Assembly: GCA_019635875.1 (NCBI GenBank)
Contig: JAHBYP010000005.1
Location: 186,001-250,000 of the forward strand
Source of the DNA: Alphaproteobacteria bacterium
GTDB lineage: Bacteria; Pseudomonadota; Alphaproteobacteria; Reyranellales; Reyranellaceae
Direction: 5' to 3'
DNA length: 64,000 nucleotides
Shown: positions 28,621-36,362 of the stretch, one piece after another
Layout: every line of letters begins with the position of its first letter
Position numbering within the stretch: position 1 is the stretch's first letter
The notes under the pieces: model-generated
Seen by the model: only the letters and a program-made list of their open reading frames with translations
Databases searched by the model: none
Told to the model about the DNA's origin: nothing
Program-made: the position numbers and the translations under genes

Positions 28621-28708
28621 GCGCTGCACTCCCCCCGGACATGCGATCGGATGAGCATCGTCCGGCGGCGCGGGCAAATCAATCCCACGGCGGCCGCTCC
28701 CTGAAGCG

Positions 28709-28750
28709 ACCCCTCACCCCGACCCTCTCCCCGCGCGCGGGGAGAGGGAG
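28709..28750. repeat. Family A half-element
   Basis: Only the right half of family A is present: CCCCTCACCCCGACC followed by the CTCTCCCCGCGCGCGGGGAG hairpin. It abuts the stop codon of the LLM gene at 28751. Confidence 0.85.
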
Positions 28751-29935
28751 CTACTCCGCGGCCGCGGCGGCGCGGCTCGTGCGGAAGGCGGGGATGACCT
28801 CCCTGGCGAACCGCTCCAGCTGCTCCAGCGCCATCGGCAGCGGCGTGCCCAGCGGCATGGCGCAGCCGATGCGCTCCAGCCCGGGATAGCGCGCCTCGAC
28901 CGCCTTGAGCTGCTCGATGATGTCGGCGGGCGTGCCGGCGAGGAAGCCGCCGGCCTTCACCGCGTCCTCGATGCGCGGCAGCTTGGTGCCCGGCACCAGC
29001 GCCGGATCGCGCATCGCCGCGATCTGCTCCTCGGTGAGCGCGCGCACCAGGCGCAGCTCGCCGAACATCTTCATGTTCTCCTCGTAGTACTTGCCGGCGA
29101 CCTTCATCGCCGCCTCGCGGCTCTCGGCGATGTGGAACTGGAAGCCCAGCGACAGGCGCTCGCCCAGCGCGATCTGCCGGCCGCGCCGCGCATAGGCGGC
29201 CTGGAAGCCCTTCATGTGCCGCTCCACGGCACCGCCCTCGGCCGAGCCGCCGCCGATCACGCCGCAGATGCCATGCTTTGCCATGAAATCGAAGGCGCGA
29301 TCCGAGCCGCTCTGGATCGGCTGCCAGCATTCCACCGGCAGGCGCAGCGGCCGCGGCACCAGGGTGATGTCCTTCAGCGTGTAGCCGCGATACTCGACCG
29401 CGGGCGGGATGGTGAAGAAGCGGCCCTTGTGCGCGAAGCGCTCCTCGTTGAACGCCTTGAAGATGACGTCGACGCCCTCCTCGAACATCTCGCGGTTGGC
29501 GTCCTGGTCGAGCAGGGGCGAGCCGAAGGTCTCGACCTCGCGCGTGTGATAGCCGCGGCCGACGCCGAAGATCACGCGCCCGCCGCTCAGTATGTCGGCC
29601 ATGGCGTAGTCCTCGGCCAGGCGCAGCGGATGCCACATCGGCACGATGTTGAAGCCGCAGCCGATCCTGAGGTTCCTGGTCTGGTTGACCAGGTGCATCG
29701 CCATCATCAGCAGGTTGGGAATGCACTCCGTGCCCTCGGGCTGGAAGTGATGCTCGGCCATCCAGAACGTGTCGTAACCCAGCCCGTCCATCTTCCTCGC
29801 ATAGGCCACCGCGTTGTGCAGCACGTCGGCGAGCTGCTGGTTGGTGTAGCGACGATCGTTGATCGGCGTGCCGAGATAGCCGCAGTTCTCCATGTCGACC
29901 GTGCCGACATAGGAGCTGTCGAATTTGGTGATCAT
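28751..29935 (-). CDS. LLM class flavin-dependent oxidoreductase (luciferase-like)
   Basis: The 394-residue product has the luciferase-like monooxygenase fold: AYARKMDGLGYDTFWMAEHH near 46-65, NLRIGCGFNIVPMWHPLRLAEDYAMADILSGGR in outline (near 90-125) and FGVGRGYHTREVETFG just after. The enzyme would use FMNH2 or F420-type cofactors. The start ATG 29935 has GGAGGA seven bases upstream; an upstream in-frame GTG-like start is less likely. The stop overlaps the end of the family A half-element. Substrate unknown; no reductase gene adjoins. Confidence 0.85.
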   Translation of the reverse strand: MITKFDSSYVGTVDMENCGYLGTPINDRRYTNQQLADVLHNAVAYARKMDGLGYDTFWMAEHHFQPEGTECIPNLLMMAMHLVNQTRNLRIGCGFNIVPMWHPLRLAEDYAMADILSGGRVIFGVGRGYHTREVETFGSPLLDQDANREMFEEGVDVIFKAFNEERFAHKGRFFTIPPAVEYRGYTLKDITLVPRPLRLPVECWQPIQSGSDRAFDFMAKHGICGVIGGGSAEGGAVERHMKGFQAAYARRGRQIALGERLSLGFQFHIAESREAAMKVAGKYYEENMKMFGELRLVRALTEEQIAAMRDPALVPGTKLPRIEDAVKAGGFLAGTPADIIEQLKAVEARYPGLERIGCAMPLGTPLPMALEQLERFAREVIPAFRTSRAAAAAE

Positions 29936-29951
29936 GGCGGGTTCCTCCACT

Positions 29952-30018
29952 CTGTCATCCCGAGCGCAGCGAGGGATCCAGGCGGCATCCTGGACCCCTC
30001 GCTGCGCTCGGGATGACA
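29952..30018. repeat. Family C intergenic palindrome, copy 3
   Basis: CTGTCATCCCGAGCGCAGCG and GGATCCAGG pair with GGACCCCTCGCTGCGCTCGG and GATGACAG. Placed between two genes both read on the minus strand (GST and LLM). Confidence 0.92.
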
Positions 30019-30022
30019 GGCC

Positions 30023-30757
30023 CTAGTCATAGAAACTCCCGATCCGCGCCGTCGTGAACGCCGGGCGCGCCTGGATGCGTTGCCACCAGTCGTGCACGCG
30101 GGGATGCTTCGCTTCGCTCATCTCGTGCGGCGCGATCTCCTCGTCGATGCGCTTGACGAACGGCACTACCGCGATATCGGCGATCGAGTAGCGGCCGCCG
30201 ACCAGCCAGCCGCCATTCGCCGCCAGCATCGCCTCCATGCGATCGAGCAGCGCCACCAGCCTGCCGCGCGCCTCGTCCTGCTCCGCCTCGGTATAGGGCT
30301 TGCGCGCCGCGCGCAGCCAGGCCTCCTGGCGCTCCTTGCTGGGAATGCTCCTGAGCTTCTCGGCCAGCTCGGCATCGCTCCACTGCGCGGCGACCTTGGC
30401 GATGCTGTGCTTCCAGTTGAAGACGATCAGGTTGCCGATCAGCCCGTCGACGTGGCGGATCCAGTTGCGCATGGTGGCGCGATCGAAGGCGCCCTCGGGC
30501 CTGAGCGGCGGATCGGCGATGGTCTCGTCGAGGTACTCGCAGATCGTGCCGCTCTCGTAGAGCGAGCGGCCGTCGTCGAGCACCAGCAGTGGGATCACGC
30601 CCAGCGGATTCATCTTCAGGTACTGCGGCGTGTGGTGCTCGCCGCGCGTCAGGTCGACCAGCACGCTCTCGAACTCGACGCCCTTCTCCGCCAGGCACAG
30701 CCGCACCCGGCGCGAGGCGCTCGATCTCCAGGCATGGTGCAACACCGGCAACGCCAT
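30023..30757 (-). CDS. Glutathione S-transferase family protein
   Basis: The 244-residue product has an N-terminal thioredoxin-like domain with the GST catalytic region (LPVLHHAWRSSASRRVRLCL, Ser-type) and the glutathione-contact motif MNPLGVIPLLVLDDG.SLYES..ICEYL. A helical C-terminal domain includes NGGWLVGGRYSIADIAVVPF, where the conserved Asp of the N-capping box is present. GSTs conjugate or bind electrophiles in the cytosol. The start ATG 30757 is preceded by GAGGAG. The gene follows a phage terminase gene after 31 bases on the same strand. Confidence 0.88.
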   Translation of the reverse strand: MALPVLHHAWRSSASRRVRLCLAEKGVEFESVLVDLTRGEHHTPQYLKMNPLGVIPLLVLDDGRSLYESGTICEYLDETIADPPLRPEGAFDRATMRNWIRHVDGLIGNLIVFNWKHSIAKVAAQWSDAELAEKLRSIPSKERQEAWLRAARKPYTEAEQDEARGRLVALLDRMEAMLAANGGWLVGGRYSIADIAVVPFVKRIDEEIAPHEMSEAKHPRVHDWWQRIQARPAFTTARIGSFYD

Positions 30758-30788
30758 CCGCGCGTCTCCTCTTTGCAATGGTACGCTA

Positions 30789-31361
30789 TCATGGTTCGCC
30801 TTTGTCGACCTTCCTCCGCGGAGGCAGGAAGTTCACATATGGCTGACCTGCATTGTTCCTGCCTTCCCCCACCCGCAGCCCGACCTGCCTGGTCAGCATG
30901 CTCAGCGCCTGCAGCTTGCCCAGCTTCAGGGTCACGGTCTGCTCTTGTTTGCCATGGTTGCTGACCTTCAGCTCGACGATGGCGGCGCACTGCGCCTGGG
31001 TCGCCTTCATCAGGTCGATGCGCGGGTGGCCGGTCTCGTCGATCGAGATGAAGTCCTCGATACTGGCGAAGGCGATCCTGGCGCATTCCCGGGCCAGGCG
31101 GGTGACGTCGACCTCCAGCGCCTGGGCCATGCGCGCGCGGCCAGCGGCGATGGCGGCCTCAATCCTGGGGTCGCGCAGCAGGCGCGAGGCGCTGGGCTGG
31201 GCGCCGCGCGGCGAATAGCCGGCGCGGACATAGGCCTGGGTGGCGTTGCCGTCCTTGAGGAACTCCAGGACGAAGCGCTCGTGACGGGGTGATAGGCGCG
31301 TAGTGATTCGTGTGCTCACAGCGACGAGACTACGCGCTCCGTCGCCGAAGTCGATTTCCAC
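30789..31361 (-). CDS. Orphan phage terminase small subunit
   Basis: The 190-residue product matches the small terminase subunit family (Terminase_2), whose N-terminal helix-turn-helix binds pac DNA. LSPRHERFVLEFLKDGNATQ, AYVRAGYSPRGAQPSASRLL and RDPRIEAAIAAGRA (residues about 23-75) show the usual 'ATQAY..AGY......A..LL..P.I...I' pattern. No large terminase, portal or other phage gene lies near. The first codon is a GTG at 31361, with another GTG in frame at 31319, so the exact start is uncertain. It may be a relic of a degraded prophage or a co-opted DNA-binding gene. Confidence 0.75.
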   Translation of the reverse strand: MEIDFGDGARSLVAVSTRITTRLSPRHERFVLEFLKDGNATQAYVRAGYSPRGAQPSASRLLRDPRIEAAIAAGRARMAQALEVDVTRLARECARIAFASIEDFISIDETGHPRIDLMKATQAQCAAIVELKVSNHGKQEQTVTLKLGKLQALSMLTRQVGLRVGEGRNNAGQPYVNFLPPRRKVDKGEP

Positions 31362-31449
31362 CCCTACGCGAGTCGCCGACGCCCTGTAAGTTCAAGCGCG
31401 ACAGGGATTCTCTGGATTCCTAGCCGTGCTCGTTGTGGCAACACCTCTT

Positions 31450-31472
31450 ACCTTCCCCCTCCGCGGGAAGGT
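31450..31472. repeat. Family B terminal hairpin, isolated
   Basis: ACCTTCCC, a short CCTCCGC loop and GGGAAGGT form the terminal hairpin of family B without the inner arms. It lies in the 119-base gap beside the TetR gene; the remainder of that gap holds nothing recognisable. Confidence 0.6.
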
Positions 31473-31480
31473 AGAATTGC

Positions 31481-32059
31481 TCACCCCTCCTCCGCGCGCT
31501 CGATCGCCTGGACCATGAGCCTGACGGCGGCGGCCGGCTTGAGGCCGCCTTCGACGACCAGAGCGCGCCAGGCGTGGTAGCCCAGCGCGAGGTGCAGCAG
31601 CGCGCGCTGCCGGGCGCGCAGCCTGGCGCCAAGCACGTCGTGCCAGGCCGCGACCGAGGGACCGTAGCGCAGCTCCATGGTCTCGCGCGTCGGCGCGTGA
31701 TGCTCGGCGTCGCGCAGCACGCTGGCCATCAGCTGCGCGTTGCGCTCGTACCAGCTGTAGATCGTCGTCAGCCCCGCCATCAGCCGCTCGCGAGAACTGG
31801 CGATGGCGCGCCACGCCTCGGCGTCGGGCGTCGGATCGCCGGCGATGGCGTGCGCCGAGCAGGCCAGCAGCAAACTGCGCTCGTCGGGGAAATGGGCGTA
31901 GAGCGTGTGGCGCTGCACGCCGGCGCGTTCGGCCACCATGCTGAAGCTCGTCGCCGCCGGACCGATGGCGGTATGCAGCTCGACCGCCGCCTCGACGATG
32001 CGCCGCCGTGTCCGCGCCTGCTGGTCGGCCCGCTTGCCGAGGGTATAGGGTCGGGTCAT
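31481..32059 (-). CDS. TetR-family transcriptional regulator
   Basis: The 192-residue product has the N-terminal TetR DNA-binding domain: RTRRRIVEAAVELHTAIGPA then TSFSMVAERAGVQRHTLYAHFPDE at about residues 17-60, with the usual recognition helix ending TLYAHF. The C-terminal half (helical, variable) is the ligand-binding dimerisation part. It is divergently transcribed from the diiron MBL gene; the shared 74-base promoter holds a perfect inverted repeat. ATG 32059 is used because the only longer in-frame start, MQRN, adds four residues. Confidence 0.88.
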   Translation of the reverse strand: MTRPYTLGKRADQQARTRRRIVEAAVELHTAIGPAATSFSMVAERAGVQRHTLYAHFPDERSLLLACSAHAIAGDPTPDAEAWRAIASSRERLMAGLTTIYSWYERNAQLMASVLRDAEHHAPTRETMELRYGPSVAAWHDVLGARLRARQRALLHLALGYHAWRALVVEGGLKPAAAVRLMVQAIERAEEG

Positions 32060-32085
32060 ATTTCGTTGCACATCTGTGTGTATCT

Positions 32086-32135
32086 ATATTGACAGACTCC
32101 TCATGATTCAGTACACGCTTATGTACTGTCAATAT
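32086..32135. promoter_or_regulatory. Shared TetR/MBL promoter-operator with mirrored TTGACA boxes
   Basis: ATATTGACAG (32086-32095) is the exact reverse complement of CTGTCAATAT (32126-32135). A second palindrome, AGTACA (32110-32115) and TGTACT (32122-32127), lies inside it. TTGACA is therefore present on both strands (32089-32094 forward, 32128-32133 reverse), each pointing inward. A repressor bound here would cover both -35 elements. No good -10 box is visible on either strand. Confidence 0.65.
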
Positions 32136-32901
32136 GGGGATGGCAATGCAGACCAAAATCGACGAGATCGCCCAGGGCATCTTCCGGCTCTCGACCTTCG
32201 TGCCGCAGATCGCCGCGCCGGCCGGCTTCACCTTCAACCAGTTCCTGGTCACGGACGAGGAGCCGCTGCTGTTCCACACCGGCCCGCGCCGGATGTTCCC
32301 GCTGGTGCGCGAGGCGGTCGGCCGGCTCATCCCCGTGGAGCGACTGCGCTGGATCACCTTCGGCCATGTCGAGGCCGACGAGTGCGGATCGATGAACGAG
32401 TGGCTCGCCGTCGCGCCGCGCGCGCAGGTGGCGCATGGGCAGACCGCCTGCGGCGTGCAGCTCGACGACCTGGCGGACCGCGCGCCGCGCGCGCTCGCGC
32501 ATGGCGAGACGATCGCGCTGGGCGGCGGCCGGACGATCCGCTACCTCGACACGCCGCACACCCCGCACGGCTGGGACGCCGGCGTGCTCTTCGAGCAGTC
32601 GACCGGCACGCTGCTGTGCGGCGATCTCTTCACACAGGTCGGCAACGGGCCGGCCCTGACGCAGGGCGACATCGTCGGCCCGGCGATCGCCGCCGAGGAC
32701 ATGTTCAGGTATTCCAGCCTGAACCCGGCCATGGGCGCCACGATCCGCCAGCTTGCCGGGCTGGCGCCGCGCACCCTGGCCCTGATGCACGGCCCGTCCT
32801 TCGCGGGCGACGGCGCCGCCGCGCTCGGCGCGCTGGCCGACGACTATGACCGGCGCGCGGCCGACCGGAACGTCGCGCCGCCGACGATGCAGGCGGCGTA
32901 G
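32134..32901 (+). CDS. MBL-fold protein related to the diiron oxygen-reducing domain of flavodiiron proteins
   Basis: The 255-residue product has the metallo-beta-lactamase fold with the metal-binding pattern of the flavodiiron proteins. HVEADECGS (His78, Glu80, Asp82, Glu83) matches H.E.D[H]SGS, with the usual second His replaced by Glu. PHTPHGWD supplies His142 or His145, LLCGDLF the Asp164, and LMHGPS the His219. The flavodoxin domain of classical flavodiiron proteins is absent. Flavodiiron proteins reduce O2 or NO; whether this one does is inference. It is divergent from a TetR regulator. The first ATG is 32134, though GGGGATGGC favours one of the next two ATGs (32140, 32146). Confidence 0.8.
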   Translation: MGMAMQTKIDEIAQGIFRLSTFVPQIAAPAGFTFNQFLVTDEEPLLFHTGPRRMFPLVREAVGRLIPVERLRWITFGHVEADECGSMNEWLAVAPRAQVAHGQTACGVQLDDLADRAPRALAHGETIALGGGRTIRYLDTPHTPHGWDAGVLFEQSTGTLLCGDLFTQVGNGPALTQGDIVGPAIAAEDMFRYSSLNPAMGATIRQLAGLAPRTLALMHGPSFAGDGAAALGALADDYDRRAADRNVAPPTMQAA

Positions 32902-33163
32902 CACCTGCCAAGCCCTGCCGGCGCGCGGCGGCGGCGAACGGCTCGCTCGACGCGGCCCGCGCGGCGGACATGCCGAATGTTCGCCCGCTGTGGCCGGCAC
33001 GCCACACTTTCCCTATTCATTTGAATAGTTCGAGCCCGGTTTTCCTGCATCGACGCGCCCTAGGCAGTCATGACCCGGCTTGTCTCAGTCGACCCGAGAA
33101 AAGAAACTCTGCGACCAAAGTATTCGCCGCGTACCCGCCGCTTTGTTCGCAGGGGTTCATGTC

Positions 33164-34198
33164 ATGGGCGCCCACCAGCCTCGACCGTTCCTCATCCCGG
33201 TGTGCAAGGCTTGCGTCGAGAAGGCCAACGGCACGACCGAGGGCGAGCCGCCGTGCATCCTCGCCGAGCGCGCGGTGCACGCCACGGGCCGTACCCAGGT
33301 CCGCTTCGTTCCGGTGCAGCAGATCGGCAATCCCTGTCCCGCAGCCCTGTCGTGGAAGGACCTGCGGCGCCTGATGATGGATCGCAACGCGGTCTACGAC
33401 GTGGATGCCTACGGCCGATCGAGCCTGCCGATCTTTCGCAGCAAGATCCCGAAGCACCAGTTCGGCGGATCGGGCCCGGACTCCGACTGGGCCTGCAGCG
33501 AGTTTCTCGTCCCCGACGGGCGGAACTACCGGACGGTGATGGGCGAACCGCGCGTGCCGATCGCCGTCTACGCGCACGATTCGTGGTGGAGCCTGTGGCG
33601 GCGGGAGACCTACTACAAGCAGGTCACGATGGACCCGTTCACCACCTGGCTCGGCCTGGCCGGCAAGGGCGGGATCGGCGGCGGCGTCGGCCAGTCGAGC
33701 CGCGGCGGCGAGGCGACCGGCGGCATCGCGTTCAATGTCGGACAATCCTCGCTGTCCAAGGCCACCGACAAGCGCTCCGTCGTGTTCTCGGCCGACATCC
33801 TGCGCACGAAGACCATCGGTGCCGACGTCGGGGCCGGCTGGACGATCGTTCTGATCTTCGGACTGGACAAGCCCGAGAGGCTGAACGGGGTGAAGTTCGG
33901 CGGCGAGGACGTCAACATCGCGATCGGCGCCGCTGTCGGCAAGCTGGCCAAGGCGCCGGAGTACTGGCGGCTGATCAAGCTGGTCAACGCCATCCGCGCC
34001 GGCGAGCGCGTGGCGGCGGACAAGATCGACAAGGCGTGGACCGCCATCAAGGGCCTGTATTGGGGCAGCAACGCCTACATGTCGCGCGGCAGCGACGTCA
34101 TCGTCACCCTGATCGACACGCCGGTGTCGGTCGGCGTCGGCATCTCCTACGTCATGTACGAAGGCGTCATCACCAGCGCGGGGCCCGGGCCGGTGTAG
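33164..34198 (+). CDS. Protein of unknown function
   Basis: The 344-residue product (ATG 33164, preceded by CAGGGG) is not recognised. It has IPVCKACVEKANG near the N terminus, a Trp/Tyr-rich middle (AHDSWWSLWRRETYYKQ), a Gly/Ser-rich stretch (GLAGKGGIGGGVGQSSRGGE) and a C-terminal segment with alternating hydrophobic residues (TPVSVGVGISYVMYEGVITS) that could form beta strands or a membrane-active region. An in-frame extension to 33080 is possible but adds a basic stretch without a signal peptide. It lies beside the MBL gene on the same strand after a 262-base gap with no other gene. Confidence 0.6.
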   Translation: MGAHQPRPFLIPVCKACVEKANGTTEGEPPCILAERAVHATGRTQVRFVPVQQIGNPCPAALSWKDLRRLMMDRNAVYDVDAYGRSSLPIFRSKIPKHQFGGSGPDSDWACSEFLVPDGRNYRTVMGEPRVPIAVYAHDSWWSLWRRETYYKQVTMDPFTTWLGLAGKGGIGGGVGQSSRGGEATGGIAFNVGQSSLSKATDKRSVVFSADILRTKTIGADVGAGWTIVLIFGLDKPERLNGVKFGGEDVNIAIGAAVGKLAKAPEYWRLIKLVNAIRAGERVAADKIDKAWTAIKGLYWGSNAYMSRGSDVIVTLIDTPVSVGVGISYVMYEGVITSAGPGPV

Positions 34199-34207
34199 CG
34201 CCGCGGA

Positions 34208-34255
34208 TCAGCTCAGGCTGCCTGGACAGTCCTGCCAGATCGACGGCTCGAGCTT
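34208..34255 (-). pseudogene. Duplicated 3' end of a polysaccharide deacetylase gene
   Basis: On the minus strand the bases read KLEPSIWQDCPGSLS and a stop. The intact deacetylase at 36363-37301 ends KLEPSIWQDHPGSLS and a stop. GTCCTGCCAGATCGACGGCT and the next few bases are identical in the two copies. Upstream of this tail the reading frame has no deacetylase similarity, so it is a detached copy of the 3' end only. Confidence 0.8.
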
Positions 34256-34322
34256 GGCCCGGCTGGTAGAGCACAGAAAGCCCGTCGCGACGTTCCTCGA
34301 GCAACCCTGCGCGATCGCCGGC

Positions 34323-35474
34323 TCAATCCGCGGTCGGTCCGGCATCCCTGACAATCGCCGAGACAAGACCCACCAGCTCGGCCTGGCGATGCACGCCCGC
34401 CTTGCTGAAGATGCGCTCAAGATGGGTGCGTGCCGTGCCCAACGTGATGTTCAGGCGGCGCGCCGCGGCCTCGCGTCCCTTTCCCCTGGTGATCTCGAGG
34501 GCCAGCTCGGCCTCGGTGGGCGTGAGGTCGAACCGGCGCATCAGCCGATCCCTCTGGTGCCGCCGCTCGCGCTGCGGATCGGTGACGATGACGATCGCCG
34601 TCGGCCACGCAAGCCCGAGCCAGCGCGGGTCCGCCTGGCGTTCCCGGCTCGGAAAGGGCACGACGACAACGCCGAGCGGCGCACGGCCGGCGCGAGCGAC
34701 CCGCAGCGTTCCGCCAGGGCCGCCATCGCGGATGCCGCGGTTGGCGCATCCCGCGATGAGCCGCGACAGCACCGAGGCTGCCTCGGGATCCGACGCCGAC
34801 AGAGCGCCCGCGCCGACGAATAAACCGTCACGAGCGTCGAGGACGGCTCGCGCAAACCTGTTGGCGTAGACGACATGGGCACGCGCATCGACGAGCACGA
34901 TGCCCCTGGACGGTCGCTCCCACTGCGAGAGCGCGAGTTCTTCCTTCAGCTCGATATGCCACCACCGGCGCTGGACCGAGATGGCGCGAACGAGATGAGG
35001 AGCGAGCAGCGTGAAAAGGGCCGCCTCTTTCCTCCCGAACGCATCCCTTCCGGCGCGGGACTGAATGGCGCATGTCGCCGACGCCTTTCCCTCGGCGAGG
35101 AGGTTGACGCCCATGCCCCCCAGGCCGAACCCCTGCGGGCGCCACCATTCATTGTGGAAGGGCGAACGGGTGAAGTCCGCGGGCGCAAGATCGCGGATCG
35201 TCACCACCCGGCCCACGGGCAGTCGCCGGCGGCGCTGCCACACGACGTTCTGGTCCACCCAGTAGGCGCGGTAACTGCGCAGGGATGCGGGATCGGTGCG
35301 GGGTGCGATCATGGTGACGATGCCGCTTGCACGATCATCGACCGCGATCGTGGCGTCGGCACCGCCCATCGCGTCCGTCAGTCGAATCAGCACGTCAGGC
35401 CAGAGCGCGGCGTCGAACGCCGCGTCATAGATGTGTCCGATCAGCGCCGAGGCTTCTTCGATGGCAACCGCCAT
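34323..35474 (-). CDS. LuxR-type transcriptional regulator
   Basis: The 383-residue product has a C-terminal LuxR helix-turn-helix (FDLTPTEAELALEITRGKGR, EAAARRLNITLGTARTHLER, IFSKAGVHRQAELV), with the typical Thr-Glu and threonine-rich recognition helix. The N-terminal 300 residues contain a long sensory region with no named domain recognised; a GIVLVDARAHVVYANRFAR stretch near residue 206 resembles a PAS-type segment. It is orphan: no cognate kinase or autoinducer synthase is adjacent. ATG 35474 gives MAVAIEEASALIGHIYDAAF as N terminus; a longer in-frame start to 35699 would run through a low-complexity region. Confidence 0.75.
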   Translation of the reverse strand: MAVAIEEASALIGHIYDAAFDAALWPDVLIRLTDAMGGADATIAVDDRASGIVTMIAPRTDPASLRSYRAYWVDQNVVWQRRRRLPVGRVVTIRDLAPADFTRSPFHNEWWRPQGFGLGGMGVNLLAEGKASATCAIQSRAGRDAFGRKEAALFTLLAPHLVRAISVQRRWWHIELKEELALSQWERPSRGIVLVDARAHVVYANRFARAVLDARDGLFVGAGALSASDPEAASVLSRLIAGCANRGIRDGGPGGTLRVARAGRAPLGVVVVPFPSRERQADPRWLGLAWPTAIVIVTDPQRERRHQRDRLMRRFDLTPTEAELALEITRGKGREAAARRLNITLGTARTHLERIFSKAGVHRQAELVGLVSAIVRDAGPTAD

Positions 35475-35557
35475 GGCATAGCCCGTCTGCCAGCAGAGGC
35501 TGCGGCGATCCCGGCGGATCAATTCGCCTCGCCGCGCCCGACCAATCCCACAACTTA

Positions 35558-35573
35558 TCCGACAAACGTCGGA
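35558..35573. promoter_or_regulatory. Palindrome in the LuxR/unknown divergent gap
   Basis: TCCGAC (35558-35563) is mirrored by GTCGGA (35568-35573) over a 4-base loop. The whole 309-base gap (35475-35783) between the divergent LuxR and 154-residue genes holds no other gene or repeat that I can see. A regulatory role is only a possibility. Confidence 0.3.
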
Positions 35574-35783
35574 CGCGCAAAGCGGCCGTAGGGACCAATG
35601 TGCACCGCAGGTCGGCATCACATCGATTCCCGGCGGGAGTCCGGGAGCGGATTGAAGGTGCGTTCGTGTGAACGCGATGCCCGGCCGTTGCATCACCACG
35701 GGGCCATCGAAGACGCAATCGAGGCCCGTTCTCTCAAGTCAGGCGTGGTGCGATGAACAAGGGCAGTTCAAGGGTACGAGCTC

Positions 35784-36248
35784 ATGGCAGACAATCCCTG
35801 GCACAAGTACAGCAGCAGTCCCTGGATCCTGATGATCGGATCCGGCGAGATCGGCGATTTCTGGGAGAACTACAAAGGCTTCGGCCGCAAGATAGGTCGC
35901 ACCGCGTCCTTCACCTATCGCCCGTTCGCCGTCGCGTTTCTCAAGCTGACCCTCGATCACGTGCTCAAGATGCGGCCGCGCCTTATCAGCGACCCCAAGG
36001 TCGTGCGCGGCAAGTACGATTTCTACTTCGGTTCGAGAACCGACAATCGTGTCATTGCCTTCCAGCATCTTCATCACCTGACGGTCGACGGCATCGTCGG
36101 CAAGCAGACAATGGGCGTGATCTGGGATATCGGGCGAAGCGACGCGTTTGTTCGCGAGAACGAGCGGGGGATTCGCGAGAACATGCTCGCCTTCATCAGG
36201 CTCAATCTCAGCGGCTACAAGCGTGTACAGGCGCCAGACCCGTATTAG
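35784..36248 (+). CDS. Small protein of unknown function
   Basis: The 154-residue product is not recognised. It contains two Trp-rich stretches near the N terminus (MADNPWHKYSSSPWILMIGS) and a segment VDGIVGKQTMGVIWD near residue 106 that resembles the VDGIVG..T core of peptidoglycan-binding domain 1, though the rest of that domain is not evident. The protein has no signal peptide. It faces the LuxR gene across a divergent gap, and family C repeat 4 follows it. Confidence 0.6.
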   Translation: MADNPWHKYSSSPWILMIGSGEIGDFWENYKGFGRKIGRTASFTYRPFAVAFLKLTLDHVLKMRPRLISDPKVVRGKYDFYFGSRTDNRVIAFQHLHHLTVDGIVGKQTMGVIWDIGRSDAFVRENERGIRENMLAFIRLNLSGYKRVQAPDPY

Positions 36249-36274
36249 GGCAAGGTCCGGGCAGGTTGGATCGT

Positions 36275-36343
36275 CTGTCATGCCGAGCGCAGCGAGGGAT
36301 CCAGGGACGCCGCCTGGATCCCTCGCTGCGCTCGGCATGACAG
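36275..36343. repeat. Family C intergenic palindrome, copy 4
   Basis: CTGTCATGCCGAGCGCAGCG is mirrored by CGCTGCGCTCGGCATGACAG. The usual CCCG is CCGAG/CTCGG here, and the changes at ATGCC/GGCAT are compensatory. It lies between convergent genes (154-residue unknown and deacetylase). Confidence 0.92.
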
Positions 36344-36362
36344 GAAACCCAACTCCGACCTC

